Shown: in pieces, positions 1 through 9,324 of the stretch
Layout: the number at the start of each line of letters is the position of its first letter
How positions within the stretch are numbered: position 1 is the first letter of the stretch
DNA from: Sphingomonas melonis
GTDB lineage: Bacteria > Pseudomonadota > Alphaproteobacteria > Sphingomonadales > Sphingomonadaceae
DNA length: 64,000 bases
NCBI RefSeq assembly: GCF_013409985.1
Contig: NZ_JACCBY010000005.1
Location: 1 to 64,000, forward strand
Reading direction: 5' to 3'
Made by a program: the position numbers and the translations under genes
The notes under the pieces: generated by a model
Told to the model about the DNA's origin: nothing
The model's input: only the letters and a program-made list of their open reading frames with translations
The model's database searches: none

Positions 1-2
1 GG

Positions 3-101
3 CTCAAACGCTTCCGCCGTATCGCCCTGCGATGCGAGAAGACCATTTCCGCCTTCATGGGCTTCGTCCATCTCGCATGTGCCATGATCTGGCTAGCATG
101 A
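3..101 (+). mobile_element. C-terminal end of an IS5-family transposase (cut by window edge)
   Basis: The first bases translate in frame 3 as 32 residues ending in a stop. They begin L-K-R-F-R-R-I-A-L-R-C-E-K and finish A-M-I-W-L-A. The pattern LKRFRRIA..R.EK..SAF, followed by a short hydrophobic tail, is the usual C-terminus of IS5-family DDE transposases. The catalytic part lies left of the window, so activity cannot be judged. No clear terminal inverted repeat of the element could be fixed in the next 100 bases. Confidence 0.75.
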
Positions 102-138
102 ATGCAGACAGCACCTAGGGCGGAGCGGCCATTCGCGG

Positions 139-161
139 ACGGGCCGGACCTTCCGGCCCGT
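139..161. terminator. strong hairpin after the transposase end
   Basis: A perfect 10-bp inverted repeat (ACGGGCCGGA / TCCGGCCCGT) with a 3-base loop lies between the transposase stop and the MAPEG gene. There is no clean T run after it. It may be a terminator or may lie within the end of the IS element. Confidence 0.4.
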
Positions 162-200
162 TCCGCCGTTCTCCCCGCGCAACGTTAGGGAGCGCCCGTC

Positions 201-593
201 ATGCCGACCGAACTCACGATCCTCGGCGTGTCCGTTATCCTGCTGGTCGTCCACGTCCTGTTGCAGGGCCAGACCGCGACGCACGATCGCGGCCTCGCCT
301 GGAACGCCGGCCCGCGCGATGGTGCCGACGACAAGCCGCTCGGTCCGCTCGCCGGCCGCGCTGCGCGTGCGCTGGCGAACTATCAGGAAACCTATCCCGC
401 CTTCGTCGCGCTGGCGCTCGGGCTGGCGGTGACCGGCCAGACCGGCGGCTTGGGCGCGACCGGCGCGATCCTGTGGCTGGTCGCGCGGATCGTCTATATC
501 CCGCTCTACCTGCTCGGCGTGCCCTATGTGCGCAGCCTCGTCTGGGTCGCGGCGATGTTCGGCCTGCTGCTGATGCTGATCCGCTTCTTCTAG
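201..593 (+). CDS. MAPEG family membrane protein
   Basis: The 130-residue protein belongs to the MAPEG family (membrane-associated proteins in eicosanoid and glutathione metabolism) by its size and pattern. It starts with a membrane helix (TILGVSVILLVVHVLLQ). It then has the family-like stretch G-R-A-A-R-A-L-A-N-Y-Q-E-T-Y-P followed by three more hydrophobic helices, and ends I-R-F-F. Bacterial members are inner-membrane proteins; some have glutathione transferase activity, but most, including those in sphingomonads, are uncharacterised. The ATG is preceded by a purine-rich GGGAGCG element about 10 bases upstream. The gene is monocistronic and is followed three bases after its stop by a dispersed palindromic element. 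Confidence 0.85.
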   Translation: MPTELTILGVSVILLVVHVLLQGQTATHDRGLAWNAGPRDGADDKPLGPLAGRAARALANYQETYPAFVALALGLAVTGQTGGLGATGAILWLVARIVYIPLYLLGVPYVRSLVWVAAMFGLLLMLIRFF

Positions 594-596
594 GCG

Positions 597-749
597 GGAT
601 CGACGTTCAGCCCAATTCCTCCCCCGCCAGTCGAAGGCATGACGGAGGGGGGAACGCCACACAAGACGTCGCTTACCTCCCCCTCCGTCACGGCTTCGCC
701 GCGCCACCTCCCCCTGGCGGGGAGGAATTCAAAACTTGAATGTCGATCC
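597..749. repeat. dispersed palindromic element, family A, copy 1
   Basis: About 150 bp forming a long imperfect inverted repeat. The outer arms are GGATCGACGTTCA (597 on) and TGAATGTCGATCC (ending 749). Inside them lie CCTCCCCCGCCA and TGGCGGGGAGG, then GCATGACGGAGG and CCTCCCCCTCCGTCA. Related copies are at 4331-4401 (arms only) and about 38500-38680. Its form suggests a MITE-like non-coding repeat. The reading frames that cross it are not genes. Confidence 0.75.
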
Positions 750-803
750 GGCTTAAGCAGATCGCAGCGGGGCCCGCCGACCGGCACGCCCCGCCCGTCG
801 GCA

Positions 804-2240
804 TCAGGCGATATGCACCGCCTTGGTGATCAGATGCGCCGCGATCCCCTCCGGGCCATCCTCCGACCCGAAGCCGCTGTCCTTGACCCCGCCGAACGGC
901 GCATCGCCCCAGCTCAGCCGCACGGTGTTGATCGCGACCATCCCCGCCTCGATCTCGTCGCCGAGCCGATTCTGCAAGCGCCCGTTCTCGGTGAAGCAAT
1001 AGGCGCCCAGGCCATAGGGCAGCCGATTCGCCTCCTCGATGGCATCGTCGACGCTGGCGAACGACCCGATCAGCGCGACCGGCCCGAACGGCTCCTCGTT
1101 CATCGCCGTCGCGGCAAGCGGCACGTCGGCGAGCACCGTCGGCGTGAAGAAGAAACCATCGCCCTCCCCCGGCGCGCCGCCGGTCAGCAATCGCGCACCG
1201 GCGCCGATCGCATTGTCGATCAGCCCGGCGATCGCCTCCGGGCGGCGCGGATTGGCCATCGGCCCCATCTGCGTGCCCGTTTCCAGGCCGTTGCCGACCT
1301 TCAGCGCGGCGGTGCGCTCGGCAAAGCCCTTGGCGAACCGCTCGTAGATGCCCTGCTGGACATGGAAGCGGGTCGGCGCGACGCAGACCTGGCCGGCGTT
1401 GCGGAACTTGTGCTGCACCAGCGTGTCGAGCGTCCGTTCCAGATCGCAATCGTCGAACACCAGCACCGGGCCATGGCCGCCCAGCTCCATCGTCGTCTTC
1501 ATCACCGTATCCGCGGCGAGCTTCAGCAGATGCTTGCCGACCGGCACCGACCCGGTGAAGCTGAGCTTGCGCGTCACCGGCGAGGCGAGCAGCTGGCGCG
1601 ACACCGCGTCGGGCACGCCGAACACCAGCTGCGCGACGCCGGCGGGCAGACCCGCGTCCTGGAAGCAGCGCAGGATCTCGACGGCGGCGCCCGGCGTCTC
1701 CTCGCTGGGCTTCAGGATCACCGAACAGCCCGCGGCGATCGCCGGCGACAGTTTGCGCACCGGGTTCATCACCGGAAAATTCCACGCGCAGAACGCCGCG
1801 ACGGGGCCGACCGGCTGATGCAGCACCAGCGAACGCGTGCCGACCGGCCGCGGCAGCACGCGGCCATAGATGCGCACCGCCTCGCCGGCATGGAAGTCGA
1901 GCAGCGCCGCGGTCGCCATCACCTCGCCCTTGGCTTCGGCGAACGGCTTGCCCTCTTCCAGCGTCGCCAGCCGCGCGAGCAGCTCGGCGCGCTCGCGCAC
2001 CAGCGCCGCGGTCTGCGACAGCACCGCCGCCCGCTCCTGCGGCGGCGTCGCGCGCCACGTCTTGAAGCCGCGATCCGCCGCCTCCAGCGCGCGGTCGAGA
2101 TCGGCCGGCGTCGCCAACGGCAGCTCGCCGAGCGTGCGGCCAGTCGCGGGATCGAGCACCGCCTGCGTCTCGCGGCCGGTGGTGATCCACTCGCCATCGA
2201 TGAACAGGCCGAGGCGCGTATCGTAGGAGGTATCGGTCAT
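804..2240 (-). CDS. NAD(P)-dependent aldehyde dehydrogenase, succinate-semialdehyde type
   Basis: The 478-residue protein is a full-length member of the aldehyde dehydrogenase superfamily. It oxidises an aldehyde to the acid through a thioester on a catalytic cysteine. That cysteine is visible at about C286 in N-A-G-Q-V-C-V-A, and the general base at about E252 in M-E-L-G-G-H-G. The cofactor-binding stretch A-W-N-F-P-V and the F-T-G-S turn are also present. The ELGG and GQVC spacing and the N-terminus (LFIDGEW) resemble the GabD/succinate-semialdehyde group, but the true substrate cannot be read from sequence. It stands alone on the minus strand, with no GABA genes nearby. The ATG at 2240 has only a weak purine stretch (GAAAGCGAG) upstream. 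Confidence 0.9.
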   Translation of the reverse strand: MTDTSYDTRLGLFIDGEWITTGRETQAVLDPATGRTLGELPLATPADLDRALEAADRGFKTWRATPPQERAAVLSQTAALVRERAELLARLATLEEGKPFAEAKGEVMATAALLDFHAGEAVRIYGRVLPRPVGTRSLVLHQPVGPVAAFCAWNFPVMNPVRKLSPAIAAGCSVILKPSEETPGAAVEILRCFQDAGLPAGVAQLVFGVPDAVSRQLLASPVTRKLSFTGSVPVGKHLLKLAADTVMKTTMELGGHGPVLVFDDCDLERTLDTLVQHKFRNAGQVCVAPTRFHVQQGIYERFAKGFAERTAALKVGNGLETGTQMGPMANPRRPEAIAGLIDNAIGAGARLLTGGAPGEGDGFFFTPTVLADVPLAATAMNEEPFGPVALIGSFASVDDAIEEANRLPYGLGAYCFTENGRLQNRLGDEIEAGMVAINTVRLSWGDAPFGGVKDSGFGSEDGPEGIAAHLITKAVHIA

Positions 2241-2613
2241 ATCGACTCGCTTTCGTCAGGCGTGAGGCCCCACCGCGCGGCAGGACGAACGGCCGCGACG
2301 ACGCCGGTGCCACCGGCGACGCCACGGACAACGGCGGCTATGTAGTGGCGCGCGGCGCGGGGTGAAAGCGCGCGACTGAGGGGAAACGTCCGCTGCCGCT
2401 TATCGGTGGCCAGTACCGGCCACTCTTAGCCGCCGAGGTGCGCCTCGGGTGCTCCTCAAAGCGGACACTGTTCATGTGCGCGACGCCTAACCGTGGCCTT
2501 AAGGAGCGGGTCTATACACTCTTGACGCCGGGCCGATCATCACCACCAAGCATTCGACAACAGCTTGCATATTAGTGATCCGCCATTCATTCTGGGTTTG
2601 AAGGGGGATAACC
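2241..2613. other. intergenic region between divergent genes
   Basis: These 373 bases separate the aldehyde dehydrogenase from the lipoprotein gene and should hold both promoters. A pair GTCCGCT (about 2388) and AGCGGAC (about 2459) could form a long-range hairpin of the GTCCGC/GCGGAC type seen again near 63.1 and 63.8 kb. I see no convincing gene here. Confidence 0.4.
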
Positions 2614-2970
2614 ATGAGAACAATTCCCAGACTAAGCGTCGTTATTCCATTCATCATGTTGGCTACGGGTTGCAGCGATGCCGGAGCGAAATCTACGATC
2701 GTGGAGAGGAGCATTACCGTCGCCGGCCCCGCGGATGAGGTTGCACGGTTTTCCGTATCTCAAGCGACTTCGGCACACTCGCTGAAAGTTTCGAGCACTA
2801 AGACGCTGCCGAAGGGCAAAGCTCAGCTGAGCTTCACCGTCCCAGCTGAGTACAGCAGCACTGATCTCAGTCACGCTGAGAAGGAAGCGCTCACTAGGGG
2901 GTTATCTTACAGCTTCAAGGAAAGGCGCGTTGAGCAGACCAAAGGTGGCCTAAGCATCACAACCACTTAA
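2614..2970 (+). CDS. small predicted lipoprotein, function unknown
   Basis: The 118-residue protein starts with a basic N-terminus (MRTIPR), a hydrophobic stretch and a lipobox L-A-T-G-C at residues 16-20. It is therefore probably lipid-anchored at C20 in the cell envelope. The rest is polar and hydrophilic with no motif I recognise. A GAAGGGGGA ribosome-binding site lies just before the ATG, which supports expression. Base composition is lower in GC than its neighbours, so it may have been acquired separately. No functional partner is evident; the next gene is a tRNA on the other strand. Confidence 0.6.
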   Translation: MRTIPRLSVVIPFIMLATGCSDAGAKSTIVERSITVAGPADEVARFSVSQATSAHSLKVSSTKTLPKGKAQLSFTVPAEYSSTDLSHAEKEALTRGLSYSFKERRVEQTKGGLSITTT

Positions 2971-3136
2971 GCGCCACCTAGGAACGTGCCTGCCGCCGGG
3001 CTGCAAGCCCAGGTTCGCATGGGGCGGAACGGCAGCTATCGCGCTTCAGCCGCCGAAGCCGCCATTCCGCTCTCCGCCAAAATCGGACATTGCCCCCGCT
3101 CCTACCAGGGTTCGAGCCGCTTCGCAGGAGGGAGCA

Positions 3137-3210
3137 TGGAGCGGGTGAAGGGAATCGAACCCTCGTCGTAAGCTTGGGAAGCTTCTGCTCTACCATTGAG
3201 CTACACCCGC
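3137..3210 (-). tRNA. tRNA-Gly (anticodon CCC), CCA encoded
   Basis: The reverse strand folds as a complete 74-nt glycine tRNA. The acceptor stem is GCGGGTG/CACCCGC. The D arm is GCTC-AATGGTA-GAGC, the anticodon loop is TTCCCAA (anticodon CCC), and the T arm is GAGGG-TTCGATT-CCCTT. A genomic CCA follows. The first base pair of the anticodon stem is a G-A mismatch. The gene lies next to an integrase relic, as tRNA genes used for integration often do. Confidence 0.95.
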
Positions 3211-3269
3211 ACAACAACGACTGAGCGCTGTTCGGACCGGCCGTCGGGCACCGGCTTACAATCCGGTGC

Positions 3270-3477
3270 ACAGACCCGCGTGCGATCCGACGGCCGAGTG
3301 CCACATTCCTGGCGTGGTCGTCAACGTAGATCGTCCGCATCTCCGGACCTCATCGGTCGACCGGCACATGACGTCGGCGATCTCCTCGTCGCTCACATCG
3401 GTCATCAGCCGCGTGGCGGAGGTTCCGTGGATGTCACGCAGGTGTTTGCCTCGACTTGCGCGAGGCCGATACGGCAT
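3270..3477 (-). pseudogene. relic of a tyrosine recombinase (phage-type integrase), frameshifted
   Basis: On the minus strand, one frame gives K-H-L-R-D-I-H-G-T-S-A-T-R-L-M-T and then S-D-E-E-I-A-D-V-M-C-R-S. From about 3340 the next frame continues R-T-I-Y-V-D-D-H-A-R-N-V-A-L-G-R-R-I-A-R. Joined, they match the C-terminal end of tyrosine integrases, which normally read HDIRGT, then EIAD.MGWS, then YVDD.AR. In the HxxR position the two catalytic residues look altered (R-D-I-H in place of H-D-I-R). The frame is broken once and the N-terminal part is gone. It is therefore a decayed fragment, lying 60 bp from tRNA-Gly. Confidence 0.65.
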
Positions 3478-3489
3478 TGATCGACTCCA

Positions 3490-4315
<826 letters not shown>

Positions 4316-4330
4316 TGGCTGTCCCGGCGC

Positions 4331-4401
4331 GGATCGACATTCGCACCCTGGAGAGAACTCATCCCCCGCCAGGGGGGAGGAAAAGAAGTGGATGTCGATC
4401 C
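4331..4401. repeat. dispersed palindromic element, family A, short copy
   Basis: The outer arms GGATCGACATTCG and GGATGTCGATCC flank a CCCCCGCCAGGGGGG core. It matches the two ends of the copy at 597-749 with the middle missing. It begins 15 bases after the stop of the truncated activator. Confidence 0.65.
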
Positions 4402-4473
4402 GGCTTGGCCGGCCGCCGCGTCGATGCGACGACGATCATCGACACGCACCGCGCCAGCCGATAACCGCATGCC

Positions 4474-5016
4474 ATGACCCTCGTGCTGTTCAACAAGCCG
4501 TTCGGCGTGCTCAGCCAGTTCACCGACCGCGGATCGCCGACGACGCGCGCGACGCTGTCGGACTATGTCGACGTGCCCGGCGTCTATCCGGCGGGTCGGC
4601 TCGATCGCGACAGCGAGGGGCTGCTGCTGCTTACCGATGACGGGCGGCTGCAGGCGCGGATCGCCGATCCGCGGTTCAAGCTCGCCAAGACCTATCTGGT
4701 GCAGGTCGAAGGCGAGCCGGACGAGACCACGCTGGCGCGGCTGCGGGAGGGGGTCACGCTCAACGACGGGCCGACCCGCCCGGCAGAGGTCGAGCGGATC
4801 GCCGACCCGGCGCTCTGGCCACGCGATCCGCCGATCCGGGTGCGCGCGCACATCCCCGACTGCTGGCTGTCGCTCACCATCCGCGAAGGCCGCAACCGCC
4901 AGGTGCGGCGGATGACTGCGGCGGTCGGCCACCCCACGCTGCGGCTGGTGCGCTGGCAGATCGGCGCGTGGACGCTCGCCGACCTGCCGCCGGGGCAGCA
5001 TCGTATCGCCGGCTGA
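4474..5016 (+). CDS. rluE: 23S rRNA pseudouridine synthase, RluE type
   Basis: The 180-residue protein is a short RsuA/RluE-family pseudouridine synthase without an S4 domain. It isomerises a uridine in 23S rRNA (U2457 in E. coli numbering for RluE). The N-terminal [12 protein letters not shown] motif is typical. So is the catalytic loop [11 protein letters not shown], with the nucleophile at about D44. The C-terminal [12 protein letters not shown] motif binds RNA. Length fits RluE. The gene stands alone and converges with nagE, 12 bp away. Confidence 0.9.
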   Translation: MTLVLFNKPFGVLSQFTDRGSPTTRATLSDYVDVPGVYPAGRLDRDSEGLLLLTDDGRLQARIADPRFKLAKTYLVQVEGEPDETTLARLREGVTLNDGPTRPAEVERIADPALWPRDPPIRVRAHIPDCWLSLTIREGRNRQVRRMTAAVGHPTLRLVRWQIGAWTLADLPPGQHRIAG

Positions 5017-5028
5017 GCCGACGCCGGC

Positions 5029-6741
5029 TCAGGCCGGCATCAGCAGGTGCACCACGTCGGGCTTGGGCCAGGCGACGGCGCGCACGTCCGCGCCCAGTGC
5101 CGCGTCGTCGACCCGCGCACGATCGGCGACGACGATGCGCAGACGACCGCCGTGGCGGCTCACCGCACCGACATTGCCATCGCCGCCGAGCGCCGCGATC
5201 AGCGCCGCGGGCAGCGCGACCGGCGCGGCCTCGACGGGTGCCGCCGTAGCCGCGGGGCTCGCGGCCGGACCACCGGCATCGCCGGCGTCGAGCGCCGCGC
5301 GCATCTCCATCGCCAGCCCGTCGGCGATGCCGCCGACGATCACCTGCACCGCGGTCGCCGAGGGGCGCAGCACGCCGCGCGCGCCGAGCTGGCGCAGCCG
5401 CGGCTCGTCGATCGCCTGCGCATCCGCCACCGCCAGCCGCAGCCGGGTGGCGCAGGCGTCGATGCCGCGCAGGTTCGCCGCGCCGCCCAAAGCGGCGACG
5501 AACGCCGCCGCCTTGGCGTCGGCGGCGACCGCGGGGCCGGCGGGCGTCGCCTCGGGCGCCTCGCGGCCGGGGGTCGGGAGGTTGAAGCGGACGATCGCCC
5601 AACGGAACAGCGTGTAATAGATCAGCGCATAGGCGGCGCCGACCGGCAGCAGCATCAGCGGCCGCGTCGCCTTGCCGTAGTTGAGCACGTAGTCGAACAG
5701 CCCGGCGGAAAAGCCGTAGCCGAGCTTGACGCCGAGCGCGTTCATGATCGCCTCGGCCAGTCCGCTGAGCAGCGCGTGGATGACGTAGAGCACCGGCGCG
5801 AGGAACATGAAGCTGAACTCGATCGGCTCGGTGACGCCGGTCAGGAACGAGGTCAGCGCGAGGCTGAACAGCATGCCGCCGACTTCCTTGCGCCGGTCGG
5901 GCGCGGTCGCGTGGTACATGGCGAGACAGGCGGCGGGCAGGCCGAACATCATCACCGGGAAGAAGCCGCTCATGAAGCCGCCCGCGGTCGGATCGCCCGC
6001 GAAGAAGCGCGTCAGATCGCCGGTCTTGCCCTGATAGTCACCGACCACGAAATAAGCGACGTTGTTGAGGATATGGTGCAGCCCGGTGACGAGCAGCAGC
6101 CGGTTGAGCAGGCCGAAGGCGAACAGGCCGAAACCGCCGGCGGCGACGACGCCGTTGCTGAGCGCGTCCATGCCGGCGTTGATCGTGCCGTAGCTGAGGC
6201 CGAGCACCAGCGCGATGACCAGCCCGGCGATGCCGGCGATGATCGGCACGAACCGCCGCCCGCCGAAGAAGGCGAGGTAATCGGGCAGCTTGAACGTCGC
6301 GAACCGATTGTAGAAGCCGCCGCCGACAAGGCCGGAGACGATGCCGATCGGCACCTCCAGCCGGTCGATCGCCGCGGTCTTCCACGCCGCCGATACGCCG
6401 GCGGCAAGCGCCGCGGGCACGTTGGCGAGCGTGGCGGCGGGCACGATCAGAAAGGTCTGCGCGGCGTTGACCGAGACGAGGTAGCAGACCACGCCGGCCA
6501 TCGCCGCGGCACCGTTGCCGTCGCGCGCGAAGCCGGTGGCGACGCCGACCGCGAACAGCAGGCCGAGGTTGGAGAACATCGCATCGCCGGCGGCGCTGAG
6601 GAAGGCGATGTCGAGCAGGTCGGGCTGGCCGAGCCGCAGCATCAGGCCGGCGATCGGCATTACCGCGATCGGCAGCATCAGCGCCCGGCCGAGCGGCTGG
6701 AGGAAGCTCATCACCGAGAAACGGGAGGCGGGGCGGGTCAT
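5029..6741 (-). CDS. nagE: GlcNAc-specific PTS transporter EIICB, with a second degenerate EIIB
   Basis: The 570-residue protein is the membrane part of a glucose/GlcNAc-type phosphotransferase system. Residues 1-380 are an EIIC membrane domain. It starts F-L-Q-P-L-G-R-A-L-M-L-P-I-A and carries the family motif around F-M-F-L-A-P-V-L-Y. The EIIB domain follows, with its phosphorylated cysteine at about C430 in D-A-C-A-T-R-L-R-L. Unusually, a second EIIB-like repeat (about residues 510-570, I-A-A-L-G-G-D-G-N) ends the protein, but its cysteine position reads S-R-H-G-G-R-L-R. No EIIA is present here; that function sits in the upstream gene. The gene overlaps its upstream neighbour by 4 bp (ATGA), so the two are translationally coupled. 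Confidence 0.92.
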   Translation of the reverse strand: MTRPASRFSVMSFLQPLGRALMLPIAVMPIAGLMLRLGQPDLLDIAFLSAAGDAMFSNLGLLFAVGVATGFARDGNGAAAMAGVVCYLVSVNAAQTFLIVPAATLANVPAALAAGVSAAWKTAAIDRLEVPIGIVSGLVGGGFYNRFATFKLPDYLAFFGGRRFVPIIAGIAGLVIALVLGLSYGTINAGMDALSNGVVAAGGFGLFAFGLLNRLLLVTGLHHILNNVAYFVVGDYQGKTGDLTRFFAGDPTAGGFMSGFFPVMMFGLPAACLAMYHATAPDRRKEVGGMLFSLALTSFLTGVTEPIEFSFMFLAPVLYVIHALLSGLAEAIMNALGVKLGYGFSAGLFDYVLNYGKATRPLMLLPVGAAYALIYYTLFRWAIVRFNLPTPGREAPEATPAGPAVAADAKAAAFVAALGGAANLRGIDACATRLRLAVADAQAIDEPRLRQLGARGVLRPSATAVQVIVGGIADGLAMEMRAALDAGDAGGPAASPAATAAPVEAAPVALPAALIAALGGDGNVGAVSRHGGRLRIVVADRARVDDAALGADVRAVAWPKPDVVHLLMPA

Positions 6742-9230
6742 CGGCTGATCTCCTCGGCGAAACGGCGGGCGAGCGCGCGCACCTCGGCGGCGGTCGCCGC
6801 GGCGAGCGCGGCATCGGCATGGGCACGTGCCGCCGCCATGGTCAGGCGGGCGACGAGCGCCTTGGTGGCGGGCACGCGCGCCGGCGGCACCGACAGCGTG
6901 CCGACGCCGAGCCCGACCAGGATCGGTGCGGCGAGCGGATCGGCGGCAAGTCCGCCGCAGACGCTGACCGGCACGCCGCGCGTCGCAGCGCCGTCGCAGG
7001 TCATGCGGATCAGCCGCAGCACCGCCGGATGCAGCCCGTCGATGCCGGCGGCGACCGTCGGATTGCCGCGATCCATCGCCAGCACATATTGGGTCAGGTC
7101 GTTGCTGCCGATCGACAGGAAATCGGCATGCGCGGCGATCAGGTCGGCGGTCGCCGCGGCGGCGGGCGTCTCGACCATCGCGCCGAGCTGCACCGGCCCG
7201 ATGCCGAGCTCGCCACGCAGCCGGTCGAGCGCCTCGCGCACCGCGAGCAGTTCGTCGATGCTGGCGACCATCGGCACCATAATGCGGCAGCGCTCGACCT
7301 CAGGCACCGCCAGGATGGCGCGCAGCTGCGTATCGAGCACCTCCGGCCGCGCCAGCGAGACGCGGATGCCGCGCAGGCCGAGCGCCGGATTTTCCTCATG
7401 CGGAATCGCCAGATAGGGGGCGGGCTTGTCGCCGCCGACGTCGAGCAGCCGGATCACCACCGGCCGGCCGGGCAGCGCCGCGACGACACCGCGATAATCC
7501 GCCGCCTGCTCGGCGACATCGGGCGCGACCGACCGGTCGAGGAACAGGATTTCGGTGCGGAGCAGGCCGCAACCTTCCGCACCCGCCGCAGCGGCCGCCT
7601 CGGCATCGGCGACCGAGCCGAGATTGGCGAAGACATGAATCGCCTGTCCGTCTGCGGTCGCCGCCGGCCGGTCCCCCGCCGCCAGTGCCGCCGCCTCCGC
7701 TTCGGCGCGGACGGCGATCGCGGCGCGCGCCTGCGCCTGGCGATCGGGATGCGGATCGACGATCAATGCGCCGGCATCGGCGTCGAGGATCACCAGCGTG
7801 CCGTCGACCACGACGCGGACCGGCTCGCCCAAAGCGACGACCATCGGCACGCCCATGCCCGCCGCGAGCATCGCGACGTGCGACGTTGGACCGCCGCCGA
7901 CGACGGCGAAGCCGGCGACCCGCGCCGCCGCCAGCGCCGAGAGTTGCGAGGGCAGCAGGTCGTCGGCGAGGACGATCGCCCCCGCCGGCACGGTCAGCGC
8001 CGCCGCTTTCGTGCCGAGGATCGCATGGACGACGCGCAGCGCGACGTCGCGGATATCGTCGGCGCGCTCGGCGATGCGCGCATTGCCGGTCGCGCGGAGC
8101 TGTGCCCCCTGCCCTTCGGCCGCGGTCATCATCGCCGCCGCCGCCGCCATGCCGTTGGCGATCGCCGCCTCGGCGCGCCCGCGCAGATCGGGATCGTCGA
8201 GGATCGCGCGGTGCGCGGCGAGCACGCCGCCTATCTGCCCCGGTCCCGCCGCCGCCGTATCGAGCGCCGCCGCCACCGCGGCGATGCCGCTTGCCAGCCG
8301 CGCCTGTTCGATCGCGACGCCCTCGCCCATCGTCGGCAGCTCGGGCATCTCCAGCCGCAACCAGAAGGCCGGCCCCATCGCCAGCCCGGGCGCCGCGGGT
8401 ACGCCGAGCAGCGCACCGGCTTCCGCCTCGCGCGCTGCGACCGGCCGCGGGGCGGGCGCGGGTGCAGGGGTCGCGGCATCGACCTCGGCGGTGAGCAGCG
8501 CCACCACCGCGTCGATCGCCGCCGCGGCGTGCGCGCCACGCGCCTCGATGGTCACGCGGCGGCCCTGCGCCAGCCCGAGCGACAGCAGCGCGATCGGGCT
8601 GGTCGCCGATGCCGTCTCGTCACCGCTGGTCAGGGTCACCTCGGCGCCGCTGTCGCGCACCGCCGCGACGATCCGCGCCGCGGGCCGGGCATGCAGGCCG
8701 TGCGGCAGCAGCACCACCGCCTCGCGCCGCAGCGTCTCGCCGGCACGTGCGCCAGCTTGGGATACCGCCGGCGTGCCTACCCGGATCCGTGCCAGCGGTG
8801 CGCCGATCGCGATCAGCCCCTCGCCGGCGGTCGCCTCGATCGTTCCTTCGCCCTCAACCAGGATCACCGGCGTCACCGCGGACGCCGCGCCCTGCACCAC
8901 GGCATCGAGGTCGAAGCGGATCAGCGGGTCCCCGGCGCGCACGCGGTCGCCCGGCGCGACCAGCGGCGTGAACCCCTGCCCGCCGAGCTTCACCGTATCC
9001 ACCCCGATATGGATCAACAGCGACACGCCGCCGCCGACGTCCAAAGTCACCGCATGGCCGGCGGCATGAATGGTGAGCACCTGCGCGTCGCAGGGCGCGT
9101 GCAGCGTATCGCCGGTGGGATCGATCGCCAGCCCCGGCCCCATCATCCCTTCGGCAAAGACCGGGTCGGGAACGGCAGTCAGCGGCAGGACCCATCCCGC
9201 GAGCGGCGCCACCAACTGCACATCCGTCAT
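6738..9230 (-). CDS. PTS EIIA-HPr-enzyme I fusion protein
   Basis: The 830-residue cytosolic protein joins three PTS phosphocarriers in one chain. EIIA(Glc type) spans about residues 1-150, with its histidine near H74 in L-L-I-H-I-G-V-D-T. HPr spans about 165-250, with its histidine near H180 in P-H-G-L-H-A-R-P-A. Enzyme I spans about 270-830, with its histidine near H451 in G-G-P-T-S-H-V-A-M and the PEP-site cysteine in V-S-V-C-G-G. It can pass phosphate from PEP to EIIB of NagE, so the pair forms a self-contained GlcNAc PTS. The same fusion type is known in other GlcNAc loci of proteobacteria. A putative operator lies in the 94-bp gap upstream. Confidence 0.93.
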   Translation of the reverse strand: MTDVQLVAPLAGWVLPLTAVPDPVFAEGMMGPGLAIDPTGDTLHAPCDAQVLTIHAAGHAVTLDVGGGVSLLIHIGVDTVKLGGQGFTPLVAPGDRVRAGDPLIRFDLDAVVQGAASAVTPVILVEGEGTIEATAGEGLIAIGAPLARIRVGTPAVSQAGARAGETLRREAVVLLPHGLHARPAARIVAAVRDSGAEVTLTSGDETASATSPIALLSLGLAQGRRVTIEARGAHAAAAIDAVVALLTAEVDAATPAPAPAPRPVAAREAEAGALLGVPAAPGLAMGPAFWLRLEMPELPTMGEGVAIEQARLASGIAAVAAALDTAAAGPGQIGGVLAAHRAILDDPDLRGRAEAAIANGMAAAAAMMTAAEGQGAQLRATGNARIAERADDIRDVALRVVHAILGTKAAALTVPAGAIVLADDLLPSQLSALAAARVAGFAVVGGGPTSHVAMLAAGMGVPMVVALGEPVRVVVDGTLVILDADAGALIVDPHPDRQAQARAAIAVRAEAEAAALAAGDRPAATADGQAIHVFANLGSVADAEAAAAAGAEGCGLLRTEILFLDRSVAPDVAEQAADYRGVVAALPGRPVVIRLLDVGGDKPAPYLAIPHEENPALGLRGIRVSLARPEVLDTQLRAILAVPEVERCRIMVPMVASIDELLAVREALDRLRGELGIGPVQLGAMVETPAAAATADLIAAHADFLSIGSNDLTQYVLAMDRGNPTVAAGIDGLHPAVLRLIRMTCDGAATRGVPVSVCGGLAADPLAAPILVGLGVGTLSVPPARVPATKALVARLTMAAARAHADAALAAATAAEVRALARRFAEEISR

Positions 9231-9287
9231 TCGTCACTCACCTCTGGCCGGTCTCCCGCGCAGTGTATCGCACGCTAACCTGCTGAC

Positions 9288-9306
9288 AATACCTATTGAA
9301 TACCAT
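9288..9306 (-). promoter_or_regulatory. putative operator before the PTS genes
   Basis: Read on the minus strand, this site has two direct half-sites: TGGTATTCA, then GGTATT 11 bases later. The 9-mer TGGTATTCA recurs before the GH20 gene. The half-site resembles those of GntR/UTRA GlcNAc regulators (NagR/NagQ/DasR group), and such a regulator is encoded in the locus. The assignment is an inference. Confidence 0.5.
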
Positions 9307-9324
9307 TACACACGACGGTGCGCG

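Noticed and set aside
639..2345. Plus-strand open frame over the aldehyde dehydrogenase gene
   Set aside because: It is antisense to a complete dehydrogenase and starts inside a dispersed repeat.
2978..3340. Minus-strand open frame across tRNA-Gly containing S-S-M-V-E-Q
   Set aside because: This peptide is the well-known artefact of translating a tRNA gene; only its first part overlaps the integrase relic.
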